From Nautilus pompilius (lineage: Eukaryota; Mollusca; Cephalopoda; Nautilida; Nautilidae): a DNA stretch of 64,000 nucleotides. Position numbers and translations under genes: made by a program. The stretch is from contig JACATO010002144.1 in the NCBI GenBank assembly GCA_018389105.1, forward strand, positions 124,001 through 188,000, written 5' to 3'. The number at the start of each line of letters is the position of its first letter. Within the stretch, counting starts at the first letter, position 1. Under the pieces are notes generated by a model. The model worked only from the letters and a program-made list of their open reading frames with translations. It was not told the DNA's origin and searched no databases. Shown in pieces: positions 22,515 through 34,335 of this stretch.

Positions 22515-24145
22515 CAGTGGTGTGCAAAAGTCTTGCATAAAAATTTTTTCCTTTAAGTTAGCTCGCATTTTGTCGAAAGCAGTTGTTATCAAATCTTGTT
22601 CATTAAAGTAAATCTATATTACTGTTGTGCATCTATTCCAATAATATCAAGCATTTGTTTCATTGTAAGAAAAGTTATAATTTTTAGAAAATCATTTGCA
22701 TCAAATCAACGTGTGCAAAAGTGTTGCATAAAATCTAGACAGCTATCTAATCAATTCAGATTCAATTTCAATTATGCAGAAAATGATCAGATCTATCAAT
22801 AATGAGTAGAATATACGAAATTCTTGATAACTTGTTCACAACGACGAGGCATGCTGGCTACCAAACGCTGACAATTGTCACTACTGAACTCCACCCAGGC
22901 TTCCTCGATTTTCCATTTCAAATCGGTTTTATTTTTTGGTTTTTTGACAATAACGCTGAGTTTAATTGAGTGTCAAATGTTTTCGATGGAATTGAGATCC
23001 GGGCTTTGAGCCGGCCAGTTGAGGAGGGGGATTTGCAACTCTGCCATCAAGGCCTTGACACTCCTTGCTGTGTGGATGTGGGCGCTGTCCTGCTGATAGA
23101 TGGCCGTCAAGGGCACGTGGTCACATATACGGTTCGACAATGTCCGAGACGATCTTAGCATAGTAATGAGCATTCGTCCGACCCTCCACATGATGCAATG
23201 GACCAACACCGGACGATTGAAAATAGCCCCAAACCATGGCTGAATTTCCCCCTGCTTGCAGTCAGTTGAGTGCAACTAGGATGGTACTTCTCGGACACCG
23301 ATCGCTAAATGTACATTTGACCCGCCAAGTGGACCCTCATAAATTTGCTTTTGTCGGAAAATAACACTCGGGACCACTGGGCCACGGTCCAGTTGAGATG
23401 GTCGTGAGACCACTGCAGTCGCTTTCAACGATTATCCAGACCGATGAACGGCTTCTGTGCCGATTGCCCGAACAGTCCCATGTGGATCAAACACCGTCTG
23501 ATGGTACATGAGGCCAACTGGATCCCATGGTGCCTTGACAGGGCAATCTGGATGTTGCTGGAAGTGCGGAATCGGTCTGAGTTCGACATGCGGGTGATCA
23601 GACGATCCTGTTGAGCCGTCGTTTTTCGCAGTCTGCCAGTTCTGCGTTTTGAAATTAGGATCCCATCTGCTTTCCAACGTTTCAGGGTGCGAGATATCAA
23701 CTGATTGCAACTGATACAATTCGCAATGACCCACTCAGTTTCACCATCTTCTTTCATGTGAATGATTGTGGCCTGCTGTTCGGGGGGGTTAAATATCAGG
23801 CTCTCGGCATCATTATATTGAACAAAAATTAATCAGAATAGTGGAAAATGACAGTTTTTCATGTTTATATTCTACTATCCTAAAATATTATAGCACAAAA
23901 TATATATTTTAATTTTTTGTAGTTTATGCAACACTATTGCATACGCTGATTTCATGCAAATTATTTTATTAATATTTAAATTTTGACTCTGCAATTACAA
24001 AATGGATCTTAGTGTTATAAATCGTTTTAAGACACCGACACCTTTCAATTAAAACAGAAAACATGCAATAGTTACTAATTTCTACAAAATAAGAACCCAT
24101 TTTCTAAGTCTAGTCATTTTTATGCTAGACTTTTGCACACCGCTG
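22515..24145 (-). mobile_element. Tc1/mariner element, copy 2 (IR/DR type, inactivated)
   Basis: TA flanks at 22513-22514 and 24146-24147 bound ends of CAGTGGTGTGCAAAAGTCTT and its inverted counterpart. All four subterminal repeats are present: 22519-22543, 22711-22733, 23923-23944 and 24117-24140. This copy therefore shows the complete double-repeat architecture of the family. The transposase lies on the minus strand, and the sequence is clearly the same family as the element at 7111-8694, in the opposite orientation. Confidence 0.95.
22800..23830 (-). pseudogene. Tc1 transposase pseudogene, DD34E (copy 2)
   Basis: The open part at 23757-23425 carries the N-terminal helix-turn-helix pair (GETEWVIANCISCNQ, then TSSNIQIALSRHHG). 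After a stop, the catalytic domain continues with RVLFSDKSKF, IYQQDSAHIHT (Asp codon 23087-23089) and WPAQSPDLNSIENI (Glu codon 22982-22984). The Asp and Glu are separated by exactly 34 codons, the DD34E spacing of Tc1. Further stops and frameshifts occur, and the extreme N-terminus is interrupted by a TGA. It is better preserved than copy 1 around the active site but not a working gene. Confidence 0.92.
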
Positions 24146-24147
24146 TA

Positions 24148-26359
24148 CAGAGCATTTAAAGAAATCTAAGATAGTGGAAATGAAACAACATTCATAGAGT
24201 GCACTGGACTGTCTGAAATAAAAGAACAGATCCAATATTGGAAATGATTTATCACAATCTACAACAGGATGATGGTTATCAATGTGAATCTGATCTTTGA
24301 ATGCAAGGAAGGATTTGCTGATGATGAACCACTACATCTTGGCCAATAATCTGAAGATCTGTTTCTACAAGAATGAGGATGCTTTCAATGCCATTCTAGT
24401 GATTGTCACAAAAATTCACTCAAAAGGGGAAGGCATGTGACTATTTGAAAGCTAAAGTTGGGAAGAGACTTATTCTTCCAGGTCAGACCAGATAAGCCTT
24501 TGTGACTGATCCACTTTTTGAAGCCAGAGAAAAGTGTGCATCATCTGTGTTTGAATAAATGTTCTTAAAGTTAATGATCTGCCTACAATTGGAATTCTAC
24601 ATGAACTGTGTAGATGGAAACTCAAAGACCAAAACTATTCAACAATCTATAGGGTGATCCCATTAATCTATAGTTTGGAACTCCAGCTGAAAACATTGCA
24701 GAGTTAGCTAATTTATTTCAAAGACTTGAGATACTCAATCCTGTTAGATCTCTGTCTTGAGAATTTTTAACCAATATATTCTTTTGCAACTTTTCAGCAA
24801 AATCAAAAGTTCCAGCTTTGACCCATCTCTAAGCTGCTGCAAAGGCAGATACCAATATCCAACAGTCAGCCATCATGCAGGGAACAATGGCACCAAACAA
24901 TGGAATCTGGAGCAGAAACTGACAAAGGTAAAGAATTTCCTGAGCTCATGTAAAATTAGCAATACTGCATCCAAACAAGAGCCAAACAGAATTCATCAAA
25001 AGATGAGATTGGACTTGCCTCTGGCTCAAAGTTAAAGACTTTTGAGTTCTGGAAAAAATATGAAAGTGAAAAGTCATTCTTACAGAATAGATTGAACATC
25101 TTGACCACTCGTAACTGAAGAAGAATTTAAGTTATAAGAATTTAGAAAATAAAGTTCTGATTTTGGTGAACAAGCATTATCTGCAACATACTTTTACATT
25201 TTCAATAAAAACTAATAACTTGGACTTGGTTAACCAGAGTATTTAACTTGTACTTGAGGAATACACTACTCCAACATGGGTTGAAAAATCTGAGAATCAT
25301 CCTATTTTTTTGCTAATCTATTAAAATACCCACTAATTGAAAAAAAAGAAAATTTAACAAAAAAAATTTAATACATTTTCTTATGTTAATGCCAAAAAAT
25401 TAAAATTAAAATTAATGTTAATATTCATTTGAGAAAAATCTCTTATTTTTCCCAGAAGTACATAAAAGGGCATCAAATTTTTCATTTTTATAAAAATAGA
25501 CATTGCTTAATGAAAATCCAAATGTACACCATAAAACCATCAATGCCTTTTCTAAATAATAGAGGTATTAGGGTTACTAAGCAGTAAAGATCACATAGTG
25601 ACATCAATAATTGTTCATGTCACTTTCCGTGATTCCATTGCAACATCAACACTACAAAGACTATACATAAAGTTTACCTGTGGATTTGAAAAGTGTACTA
25701 ACAGACAGATATTCACAAGATACAGTTAAGCTTCTGCCTGACATCAAACACAGCATCTATGATATCTGACAGTACAACAATTGGATTTTGCTTGTTTGTT
25801 GGTATAAAGACTGTGATAATAATGAGGATGGTGTTACAAGACTTTCTGAAAAAGAAAAAATAACTTCAACAGCTGAGAAAGATTATGCATTTCTGTAGAC
25901 ACTTGTATTTTCTTTGATATGATGCTTTTTTAAAGCAGAACATATTCCACATTTAAGATGATCAATACACAGAATTTTGTATTGTATCAACAATGAATAC
26001 ATAAGTTACAACTGATCCAAAACAGTTTTCACCATAATCTATCCGAAATGTGTGATTATTTTTGTTAATTTGTTCTAATGTAAAGAAAGCAATTATTTAA
26101 ATTAAAAAAATCTAAACTTAAAACCCATATGTTGTCATTTTAATTATTCTCCATGTGGTTTGTAAAATGTGGCACCACAGTTAACCACTAGATAACACTA
26201 TCTATCTTGCATCAGAAGAGGCCCAGCATGTAAGACTTTGGTAGGGAGATACCTACTAGAACTCTTCCTTTTTAAATGTAGTAGAAAACTGGAATGACCA
26301 GAGGAAACCAAAGAGTGAGAAGCAGTGACAGGAAGGTACATTAAATTAAGCTAATACAA
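24148..26359. other. Intron 1 segment without recognised gene
   Basis: AT-rich and heavily mutated. Stretches around 24300-25030 look like degraded coding DNA on the plus strand (for example NNLKICFYKNEDAFNAILV near 24340), probably old transposon sequence. I cannot name the family. Confidence 0.4.
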
Positions 26360-26415
26360 ATCAAGAATCAAACTCAGGCTATCAGCCTGAGCAACATCCA
26401 CCCATTGAGCAATCA
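26360..26415 (-). repeat. tRNA-like SINE head (candidate)
   Basis: Read on the minus strand, TTGCTCAATGGGTGG resembles a pol III A box. About 33 nt downstream, GAGTTTGATTCTTG resembles a B box, and a CAGGCTGATAGCCTGA hairpin sits where an anticodon arm would be. This is typical of decayed tRNA-derived SINE heads. No tail or target duplication was identified. Confidence 0.4.
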
Positions 26416-26539
26416 TCATCACAATACTTAGCTTGGGTAAAATTCAAATCATTTAACAAGGGTCCAAAGGCAGCAATTGGTGTTTTCTGATAAAAAATCA
26501 ATCCAATTTGGATTCTCTGATAGCAGGAAATACACAGCA

Positions 26540-27120
26540 TTGTCAAGGAGCATTATACTGCTGTCAATGTTGTGCAGAGAGATCATGGCTAGCAGATGGA
26601 ATCCCATGGTCATTCAAGGTCACCTGACTGGTCAAAGGCACCTGGATGAGATTTAAGATAAACCCTCCAACCTCTTCAATAACTGGCATAATAGCAAGTA
26701 TTCCACGATAACAAAACCAAGACACATTAGCAACATCTCTGAATTCCTCCTCAGTCCATTCCTGTTCAAGTTGCCCAAAAACAGTAGTTGAGCATTGACA
26801 AGTCATTTAATGATTATTTTCACTGCCTATACTATAGATTGTACATGCAGCAGGATGCTGGTCAATATTATTCCTTCTTCCAGCTATTCATGTCACTTTT
26901 TTTTTTTTTGCATGAGTAACTTTACTGGTCAAGCTACTTGCATGACTGACTTGGTTTATCTACATAATGGGATCCAACACAATCCTTTCCTGGTAATGTG
27001 GAAATCTCGAGTGTTCAAGCCTCAGATCTCTCATCATTTAGTTGGTCAGACAGTGAGGAGAGGCATCAAATGTGGAACATGAGAGTAGAATCATCAAGTG
27101 GAGTTTGAGTCATTTGTAGC
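26540..27120 (+). pseudogene. Old Tc1/mariner transposase fossil
   Basis: Plus-strand remnants align in order with the Tc1 catalytic domain: NPMVIQGHLTGQRHLDEI (from about 26597), a FHDNKTKTH-like version of the second aspartate block near 26700, and TAYTIDCTCSRML near 26825 in place of the PAYSPDLNPIEH block. Frameshifts and stops are frequent and the ends cannot be defined. It is an older, different family from the two 1.6-kb elements. Confidence 0.55.
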
Positions 27121-27814
27121 TGATCAACATGCTAGCATTTTTGCAATCCGCTGGCCAGAGGATTGATGTCTGTAATGATGCTAGCCCAATGGATTTCTAT
27201 AATCTGATACCAGATGTCTTCCAACACATGCCTAAAGAGTCTAACTGCTACACTGCACAGACCTAGAGCTAACATCTGGACAGACACCACTACCAGGAAG
27301 ATAAAAGATTTCGTGACAGTAAAAATCACAATGGGTCTCCATTCTGTACTGTCCACTGAGGATTTTTGGAGTGAGGACAACAGATTTAATGTCAAAAGTA
27401 ATTACTGAGAAATGTCAATAAAATGAACTATTAGTGCCCCTGTGACAAGTCAAGTGACTTTACTCTCTATTTTTAACTTTCTGCACTATAAATTGAATTT
27501 TCCTTTAATTCTCTGAACATATTTCCTTTTTTATTGGATAACTGAACTGTGTGCTAAGTCATTCCATGACTTCTTAATGTTTTGTAACTATTTTAATCAG
27601 TAGGTGCATTTTTATCAGCCATTTTGGAAATTGAGCATTTGTGCATGTAAAATATTGCATTTTCTGAACAAGAAAGAGTTAAAGCAACAACATCAATGCA
27701 ATGGACCAGCCAGCTATATCGCCAGAATCCCTAAATCTTTCACCCATTGAGCATCTCTTGCAGATGTGTAAAGCCCAGGAATCTCCTATTGTACAACCTA
27801 TACAATCTGGGCAT

Positions 27815-28640
27815 TTAATTTAAGAGCCTACATAACCATTCTTTCTCCAAGACAAAATTCAAGATAATTTTCAGATCTTCCTATGTAAATCCAAAATTCA
27901 TTAATATGCCCATCATAAGATTCAGCTCAGATCCAAACTTTAGTGCCATCCTTCAAGGTTTCATAAGACAATATTGTTTCCAAGAAAGTTGGCCATGAAA
28001 CCTACCATAGCTTCAACATAATCTGTTTCTCTTTGAAGGTTATAAGTAGCTTTAAACCTGCTATTTAAAATGTGTATTACTTTTTTACACTGGTAGAAGT
28101 TTATCAACATTTGAATCATAATCAACAGCATTTCCAGCATGAAAATACTGGTTAAGCTTTTTAAAATCAAAGCCTTGTTCCAAATGTTTTTAAACTTGTG
28201 TCTGCCATATAAATATCTTTATTTACAGGAAGGTAATCTTTAGATGATGGATAAGAAATAACCATATAAATATAGAAGACAATGTATGCCACCTCTTTAT
28301 TTTGTACAGTCCTGCCAATTAGTGTCTGCTGGCATGGATATTTTACTGGCAGCATAAGCGTTTGTTTACTCACTCACTTTTAAAAATAAAAAAACAAGGA
28401 AATATATCTGATGGAGAAAATCAGTCTCCTTTTCTTTCAGAATCTAATGAGTATTTTGGGCCCAGAAATTCATCAGCATCCTTGATCAGTGGCACATCAA
28501 AAATGTCTCCTCTTGTCCAAGTATTTTTGTCATCAATTGCCCATGCATCCAGTTCAAATTTACCCTCCAAGTTCTCAATGCTTCCTAAATCACCACTCTT
28601 CCTATCTAAAATATGAACAACAAAAAAAATCTTTCAAAAT
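27815..28640 (-). pseudogene. piggyBac-type transposase fossil
   Basis: Minus-strand pieces follow the piggyBac (PGBD) order. A PSDIFPCFF segment with a following NKR lies near 28400; FKKLNQYFHAGNAVDYDSNV and DKLLPV near 28120; then EAMVGF near 28010; and after a frameshift DGTKVWI, a stop, AESYDGHINEFWIYIGRSEN and LGERMVM (27830-27960). The EAMVGF...KVW...GY..F..Y.G pattern is the family's signature around its catalytic core. The stop after KVWI replaces a likely arginine codon (TGA). The C-terminal part beyond about 27815 is not recognisable. Confidence 0.7.
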
Positions 28641-29055
28641 TTGTGGAATTTTCAGAATCATCAGCCATGTTGCACCTTGTTCCAAATAAGCACTGAACCA
28701 CGAGATAAAATTGTGGCTTCATTATATCACATAGCAGAACTATAGAAACACCTTGAGCAAAGTATCTTATATTTTTTAGCTATCCATTCATTTGTTTGTT
28801 GTACTGTGTGTCAGATGCAGACCAACTACTATAACTGTAGTTATCTCTGGTTCTCCAAAACTGACGAGTCAGAAAGAGTTTTAGTAGGTTTGTTTGCCGT
28901 TGAAGTTGAAACAGATGTGGATCAACCATTCCACAAACACATTCACATAAACTTTTACCGCTGTATTATTACAAGTGTACTAAAAGGGAGGCCACATAAT
29001 CCTTAATATAAGCTGTAGGTTAGCCCTCTTAAAATCTGCACTTTTTATTTAAATA

Positions 29056-29110
29056 CAGTTAAAACCTGATATAACTCCCCAATTTTAATGATCTTGACAA
29101 CAAGATGCTT
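29056..29110. repeat. Possible pogo/Tigger terminal repeat
   Basis: After a TA, the sequence CAGTTAAAACCTGATATAAC resembles the 5' terminal repeat of pogo/Tigger elements (CAGT..AACCTCGATATAAC). It lies upstream, in the same orientation, of the Tigger-like coding relic starting near 30400. A matching right end was not found. Confidence 0.35.
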
Positions 29111-29218
29111 AATTGTGGACAAGTCTGCAGTATAATTAGATCTTTGTTAAGTAATGTACATTGCCAACAGGAAATTAAGCAATATTAGGTGGTAATGTTG
29201 GTCAGAGTTAGGTGTATG

Positions 29219-29579
29219 CAGGACCGTCTTATCGCATGAGCACAGTGGGCAGTTGCCCCCCCCCCCCGACAATTTTAGGGGCATCGAAATTCAATTTGAA
29301 AAATAAAAACTAAGGTTTTAGGTATTCATTTTCCAGGTTGAAACTTACAAAGAATCATGGCAGCACAATGAAACAGCAACAGTTGAATTTGCTTCCCCTC
29401 ATGTGCATTGAAAGCGACAGCCTCAAAAACAGACTTTCAACCAATTATAAAGCAATTTTCTGCAATGAAATACTGCAAATTTCCCAGTTGAAAAACTTAA
29501 TTTTAATGTGTTGAGTGGGTAGGGGCCCCAGTACATTGCTTTGACCCAGGGGGCCTCAAATATTCTTAAGATGGTCCTG
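29219..29579. mobile_element. Non-autonomous hAT-type element (MITE, 361 bp)
   Basis: Terminal inverted repeats CAGGACCGTCTTA (left) and TAAGATGGTCCTG (right) differ at one position. The flanking octamers GGTGTATG (29211-29218) and GGTGCATG (29580-29587) form an 8-bp target duplication with one mismatch, the hAT hallmark. The interior has a long C run (29258-29269) and no coding capacity. It sits in Nipped-B intron 1. Confidence 0.85.
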
Positions 29580-31507
29580 GGTGCATGTTTTAGTCTGTGA
29601 TAGGTATTGCTACTTTGTAAAAAGAACTTAATCACCTATGTATCTAATAATTAGCAATGATCTAACACATGCTTGTTAATAGCTGCAATTAGCATGTAAT
29701 AGTGGTGCAAAATTTTATCTGCAAATCCTCTATACCCTCAACATAATTAACATCAGCACAACCATAAGGTTAATACTGTAAGGACTGCAATATACCAATG
29801 AAAATCAAACTAAAGAATTTGCTCATCTTTGGTTAATAATTCATTTGCAAGCCCTCCCACTTCTGACTGAATTGGCTGGCAGTTGCCATTTTTAGCAGCA
29901 TTTCAATAAATATTTTTTTTAGCTAATTATAACTTACCATATCCTGCACAATTTTCAGAAATTTTTTATCAGCCAACTCTTCTTGAACACAGAAATAAGC
30001 TATCCACAAGAATTTTGGTCACAGGCCCTTGTCTAAAACAGCTAGAATGTTTTTTCTAGATTGCCAGTTGTTTAGAAAATGTAATAGATCATTCATTTGC
30101 TGGTGCTAAATCTCTGGTCATCAATGAAAACTAAACCACCCCCAACTTGGCAAAATATGTATGGGAGCCATTTCATTTACAGCAAGCCAGAAAACTGACA
30201 ACCATCTATACTGGAAGACTCGATTCCTTGTCAGAGACTTTTTTGGACAATGCCAGTTCTTCCAATTTTGTTCTAGGTCTAGTAGTAGTGCACTTTTTCG
30301 ATCAAGATTATAGCCCCGTAATGTGATTTTCAATGACAGTACATGATAGGCCATCGTTTTCATGTGATGTAAAATGTTGTTGAATATTCCATATGAAAAT
30401 TATCACTGCAAATCATAAATAATGTGAACATAAAAAAGAAATCTCAGATAAAGATCTGCAAAAAACAAAAGCGAAGTTGGCAAACCATGAGAAAATCAGG
30501 AAAGTTGTTTTGAACAGAAGAATGCTGATGGCTAAAAAAAGGACCTGTGCAACAAAGCTTAGGGATTTTTGAAGAACCCCTATGTCACTGGTCTGAGGCA
30601 GCAAAGGAAAAAAAATCATTTCAATAGCTAGTGGTCTACTCAAGTTTGCCGATGAACAGTTTGCAAGGTCTTTCAAGATAGAAAGTTTAAAGTATTATAA
30701 TGGTTGGGCCAAATAATTTAACAAGGTGAGATACAAGACCATAATAGAAAGAAAAAAAAACAGGTGCCAATTACAAAGTAATATCCAACTGGTTCAAGAA
30801 TGCCTTTCCCATGCTGATACAAAGCTACACACAATTTGAAAGAAGTACAATGTCGATGAAACTACTGTTTTACCCAGCTGTTACCATGCAAAACAATTGC
30901 CTTGTCAGCTGATAAGAGTATGAGAGCAAAACAAAGCAAACAGCTATTAATGCTTTTGCTAGGTGGCAATATGGATTGATCTAATCATCTACCTCCTCTG
31001 TTCATTGGAAAACTTGCAATGCCAAGGTGCTTTTGAAATTTGAATACATTATCAAAGCTTGGATGAAGGGAGACATCTGGAAAAAAAAAGTAAGAAGCTT
31101 TGATGAAAAGATATATTACCAGCAGCAAAAATTTTACTGTTTGTGGATCATGCCATTTCAGATGGACATCCTGCAAGCAATGAATTTAGTAAAGAAAGCA
31201 TAGAAGCAGGTTATAAACAAATGCTTAGCAACTACTTCAAACATGCAGAATGAATCAAGGCTTCTACCAGCCATATTACTAAAGAATGCCATCCCTTAAA
31301 TCTCAAAATATCAGATTGATAAAATCATCTCAGAAGCCAAGTTTTAACAAATAAAGGGACAGATAAAGGCATCAATGCATCCATTGTGACAAAGCAAAGA
31401 AACATTAGAACACTGATAGTTACAACAATATGAACATGTAGTTCCTTCTCTGGAGAAATTTTTAAAACAACAGACTATTAGATACAGAAGATCTGTTTGA
31501 ACTAATT

Positions 31508-34335
31508 CAGGGGTGCACAACTTCTTTTCAACGCAGGCCACTTTCTCGTGACACCTCTATCAGCAGGCCACAAAAGTTCAGCATCCATCTCTATACCTTA
31601 TAACATGAAATTTTTTTTATAGACTTACTCAGATCAATTTGTTATATAGAATTATTCTACTTAATGGATGTCAGTTACAAAAAAAAAAAAAAAACAGGCT
31701 GTGGTCAGTGGGAGACATTACAGCACTTCTCTGACACCAACTGGTTAATGTTGGGCTCCAAGGTGGTGGTCGCACCTCTGAGCACTGCCTACAGGTTATC
31801 ATCTGTTAGTCTTGTTCGAAGGGTAGACTTGGTCATTTTCATTAAGGAAAACACTTGTTCACATATGTAAGTGTTTCCAAACATTGAGATCCATTTTTGT
31901 GCATTTAGTGATATTGGGAAGCAGATGCTGGTCCAGGCCCTGATAGAATTGTAGGAGTGGCATCTCCCTATGCTTACTCATCACCACTGCCACTGAAGTT
32001 CAATTACTTCCAGCTGTATGTTACCAGGTACAGTTTCAGCATCCACAAAGAATGGATCTGCAAGTAGTCTGAACACAGCCTGTTTGTTCCTGAACTGTCC
32101 AAATCTGATGGTGAACGCCTGCTGCAGATCTTCAAGCACGCAGCTGTGAAGGCTCCAGTTGTAATGCTTGTGCGAAAAGGTGTCTTGGCATGCTGGAAAG
32201 TGTGTCAGATTCCCTTTCTTTAACTGGATTGAAAAAAGTTTGTTTCATTTCAAATGCACAGACTGCCTCAAACAAGTTGCAAATCAATTTCTCTCCCCCC
32301 TGCAGTTTCAGGTTGAGATCAATCAAGTGTCCAGTGAGGTCTGTCAAAAGGACAAAATCAGCAATCCAGTCAGCATCCTCCATGATTGAAGTGTCCTTTC
32401 CTCTCTGCTGCTGTGAAAACAGCTTGATTTCATTTCACAGAGCAAAAAATTGTTTCAAAACATTACCATGGCTCAGCCACCTCCCTTCTGTGTGATAGAG
32501 AACGTCCCCATAAGCCGCACTGATGTTCTTCAGAAAAGACCAGAATTCTCTGTTATTTAGTGAACTTGCACAGATAAAATTAACAGTAGATATAACAAAG
32601 TCCATTATATCTTGGAATTTTAAATGTTTTCTGCACAATGCCTCCTGGTGAATTATGCAGTGATAATCTTTTAGTTGTGCTGCGAGATCCAGTCCTAGGT
32701 GCCTCTTCAGAAATCCGATGAAGCCATTCGTCTCACTGATCATGGCGGGAGCACCATAGTTGTCATGGCTACTAAGTTATTCCATGGTAAATTTAGGTCC
32801 TCGACTGTTTTTTTTTTGAAGGCACTGAAAATTTCGGACCCAGTTGTTCTGCCATGCAAGGGTACTAGTGATGCAAGTTCTTGATAGACTTGACATGCTT
32901 TGGTGACACCACTGATAAATATGGAGAGCTGTGCTGTACCGGTCTTGTCTGTGCTCTCATCCAAAGCAGCAGAAAAATACGTAATGTGATTCATTTTGCT
33001 TCTTAACTGATCATATGAATTATTGGCCATGTCAAAAATGCAGCGCTGAATGCTTGTTCTTGAAAGACTAGTGTCATTAAAAACATCTTTGGCCTTCGGG
33101 CAAAGTACGTCACATATCTCCATCATATGGTCTTTCACAAACTCACCATTGGTGAAGGGATGGGCGGATTTCGCAATAAGTTTAGCAATCCTATAGCTAG
33201 CAATGGTAGATGCCTCTGACTCCTTTCTTCTCTTTTCAAACACGCTTTGCTGAGACACCAGTTGCTTTTCCAAGACTTCTATCTTTTGCATTCTGTTCTC
33301 ACCTTGTAGATTGCTAAGTTTTGGGTGTTTTGTTTCATAATGTCTTCATAAATTACATTCTTTGGCTGTTGCTACACATTCCAAACAGACTAGGCATGTG
33401 AAAGTACCAGGACTTGATTTAAAAAAAAAAAAGTACTTGGGTGTCCATTCTGGATTAAATTTCCTGTGCACATGAGCAACCTTTGTTGTTTTACTCGCAC
33501 TCAGTTTTGACGAAGACACGTTAGCTCGTGGAGAGATAACGTTTGCCTATTCATGTTGTTGGCACCTAGCTTTTATTGGTAGTGGAGCCGAACTGGTGTG
33601 CATCTGGTGCTTGGGTCGCTGTCTCTGCAAGTACCTTTTGCTGACCACCTGCCCACAAGGTGTGGTGTGTGGCAGTTCCGTGTTTTTCCAGGCGGAACGC
33701 CCCAGCAGCATTAGCTAATGGCAACATGACCTCAAATGCATCAGCCACAATGGTGGTCACAGTTCAACTGCCAGCCCACCTGTGACACAAGTGTGAGTCA
33801 TCGCTGCGACAATAGTACACGACGGGTAGCAAGTAAATGGCGGTAAGCAACGGTCAATGGCGTTTGGGGTGGGAAGTACAGTTCCATACAGTATTCAACT
33901 GCAGTTATGTTCATAACAGTGAGGTCTCTCCCTGGCGATTATGGTCTCCACACTGGGTATGTTGGCCCACTGGAGGATTTCCTTGTGGGGCATGCAATCC
34001 CACCAGGTGATGCGGACAACAAATGCGAAACTCCTCAAGGCATCACCGATGTCGATGGTACAGGGTCCAGCACTCAGTTGCCGGGCCCATGGCCCAGTAA
34101 ACAGCTACCTTCGTTGAGGTCTGCAGGTTACACAACCATGACGAAAACGAGCTGCAGAAAATGTGATGAAGATTAAAACATTGGAAAACAACCGCTAGGT
34201 GGCAATGTATCGCATTTAACTAATTTATCTAATGGAATTAGCCATGGCTGCTATATTTATTTTAAAATGTTTTCATTTTGGCACATTCATTGGCGGGCCT
34301 AATTTGGCCCATGGGCCGTTTGTTGTGCACCCCTG
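31508..34335 (-). mobile_element. Complete hAT element, 2828 bp, inactivated
   Basis: Perfect 14-bp inverted termini CAGGGGTGCACAAC (31508-31521) and GTTGTGCACCCCTG (34322-34335) are flanked by identical 8-bp duplications AACTAATT (31500-31507 and 34336-34343), the hAT insertion signature. The minus strand carries one long transposase relic. The 800-bp 5' part (33520-34335) is more CpG-rich than its surroundings and would hold the element's own promoter. The insertion lies inside a Tigger-type coding relic, so it is younger than that element. Confidence 0.97.
31700..33519 (-). pseudogene. hAT transposase pseudogene (GTF2IRD2/ZBED-like family)
   Basis: It starts with KFNPEWTPKYFF and a zinc-finger block, CLVCLEC followed by RHYETKH (33340-33450). 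The RNase-H-like part follows with LDESTDKTG (32940), an MTT...GAPAM block with a 1-nt loss near 32748, CIIHQEALCRKHLK, HTEGRWLSHG and VLLTDLTGHLIDLNLKLQG. It ends with the dimerisation block ICEQVFSL and LTDDNL (31790-31870). This is the order in hAT transposases related to human GTF2IRD2. Expected length is about 600 residues. Disabling changes are TGA at 33346-33348, TGA at 32435-32437 and TAG at 31789-31791, each explicable as a C-to-T change. The likely start codon is now GTG (33517-33519). Confidence 0.9.

Noticed and set aside
22970..23158. Plus-strand open frame in Tc1 copy 2
   Set aside because: Antisense shadow of the Tc1 catalytic domain.
30121..30363. 80-residue minus-strand open frame left of the Tigger relic
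   Set aside because: It has protein-like composition but no conserved block, and assignment to piggyBac or another family could not be justified.
32132..32495. Plus-strand open frames overlapping the hAT element
   Set aside because: They are antisense shadows of the minus-strand transposase relic.
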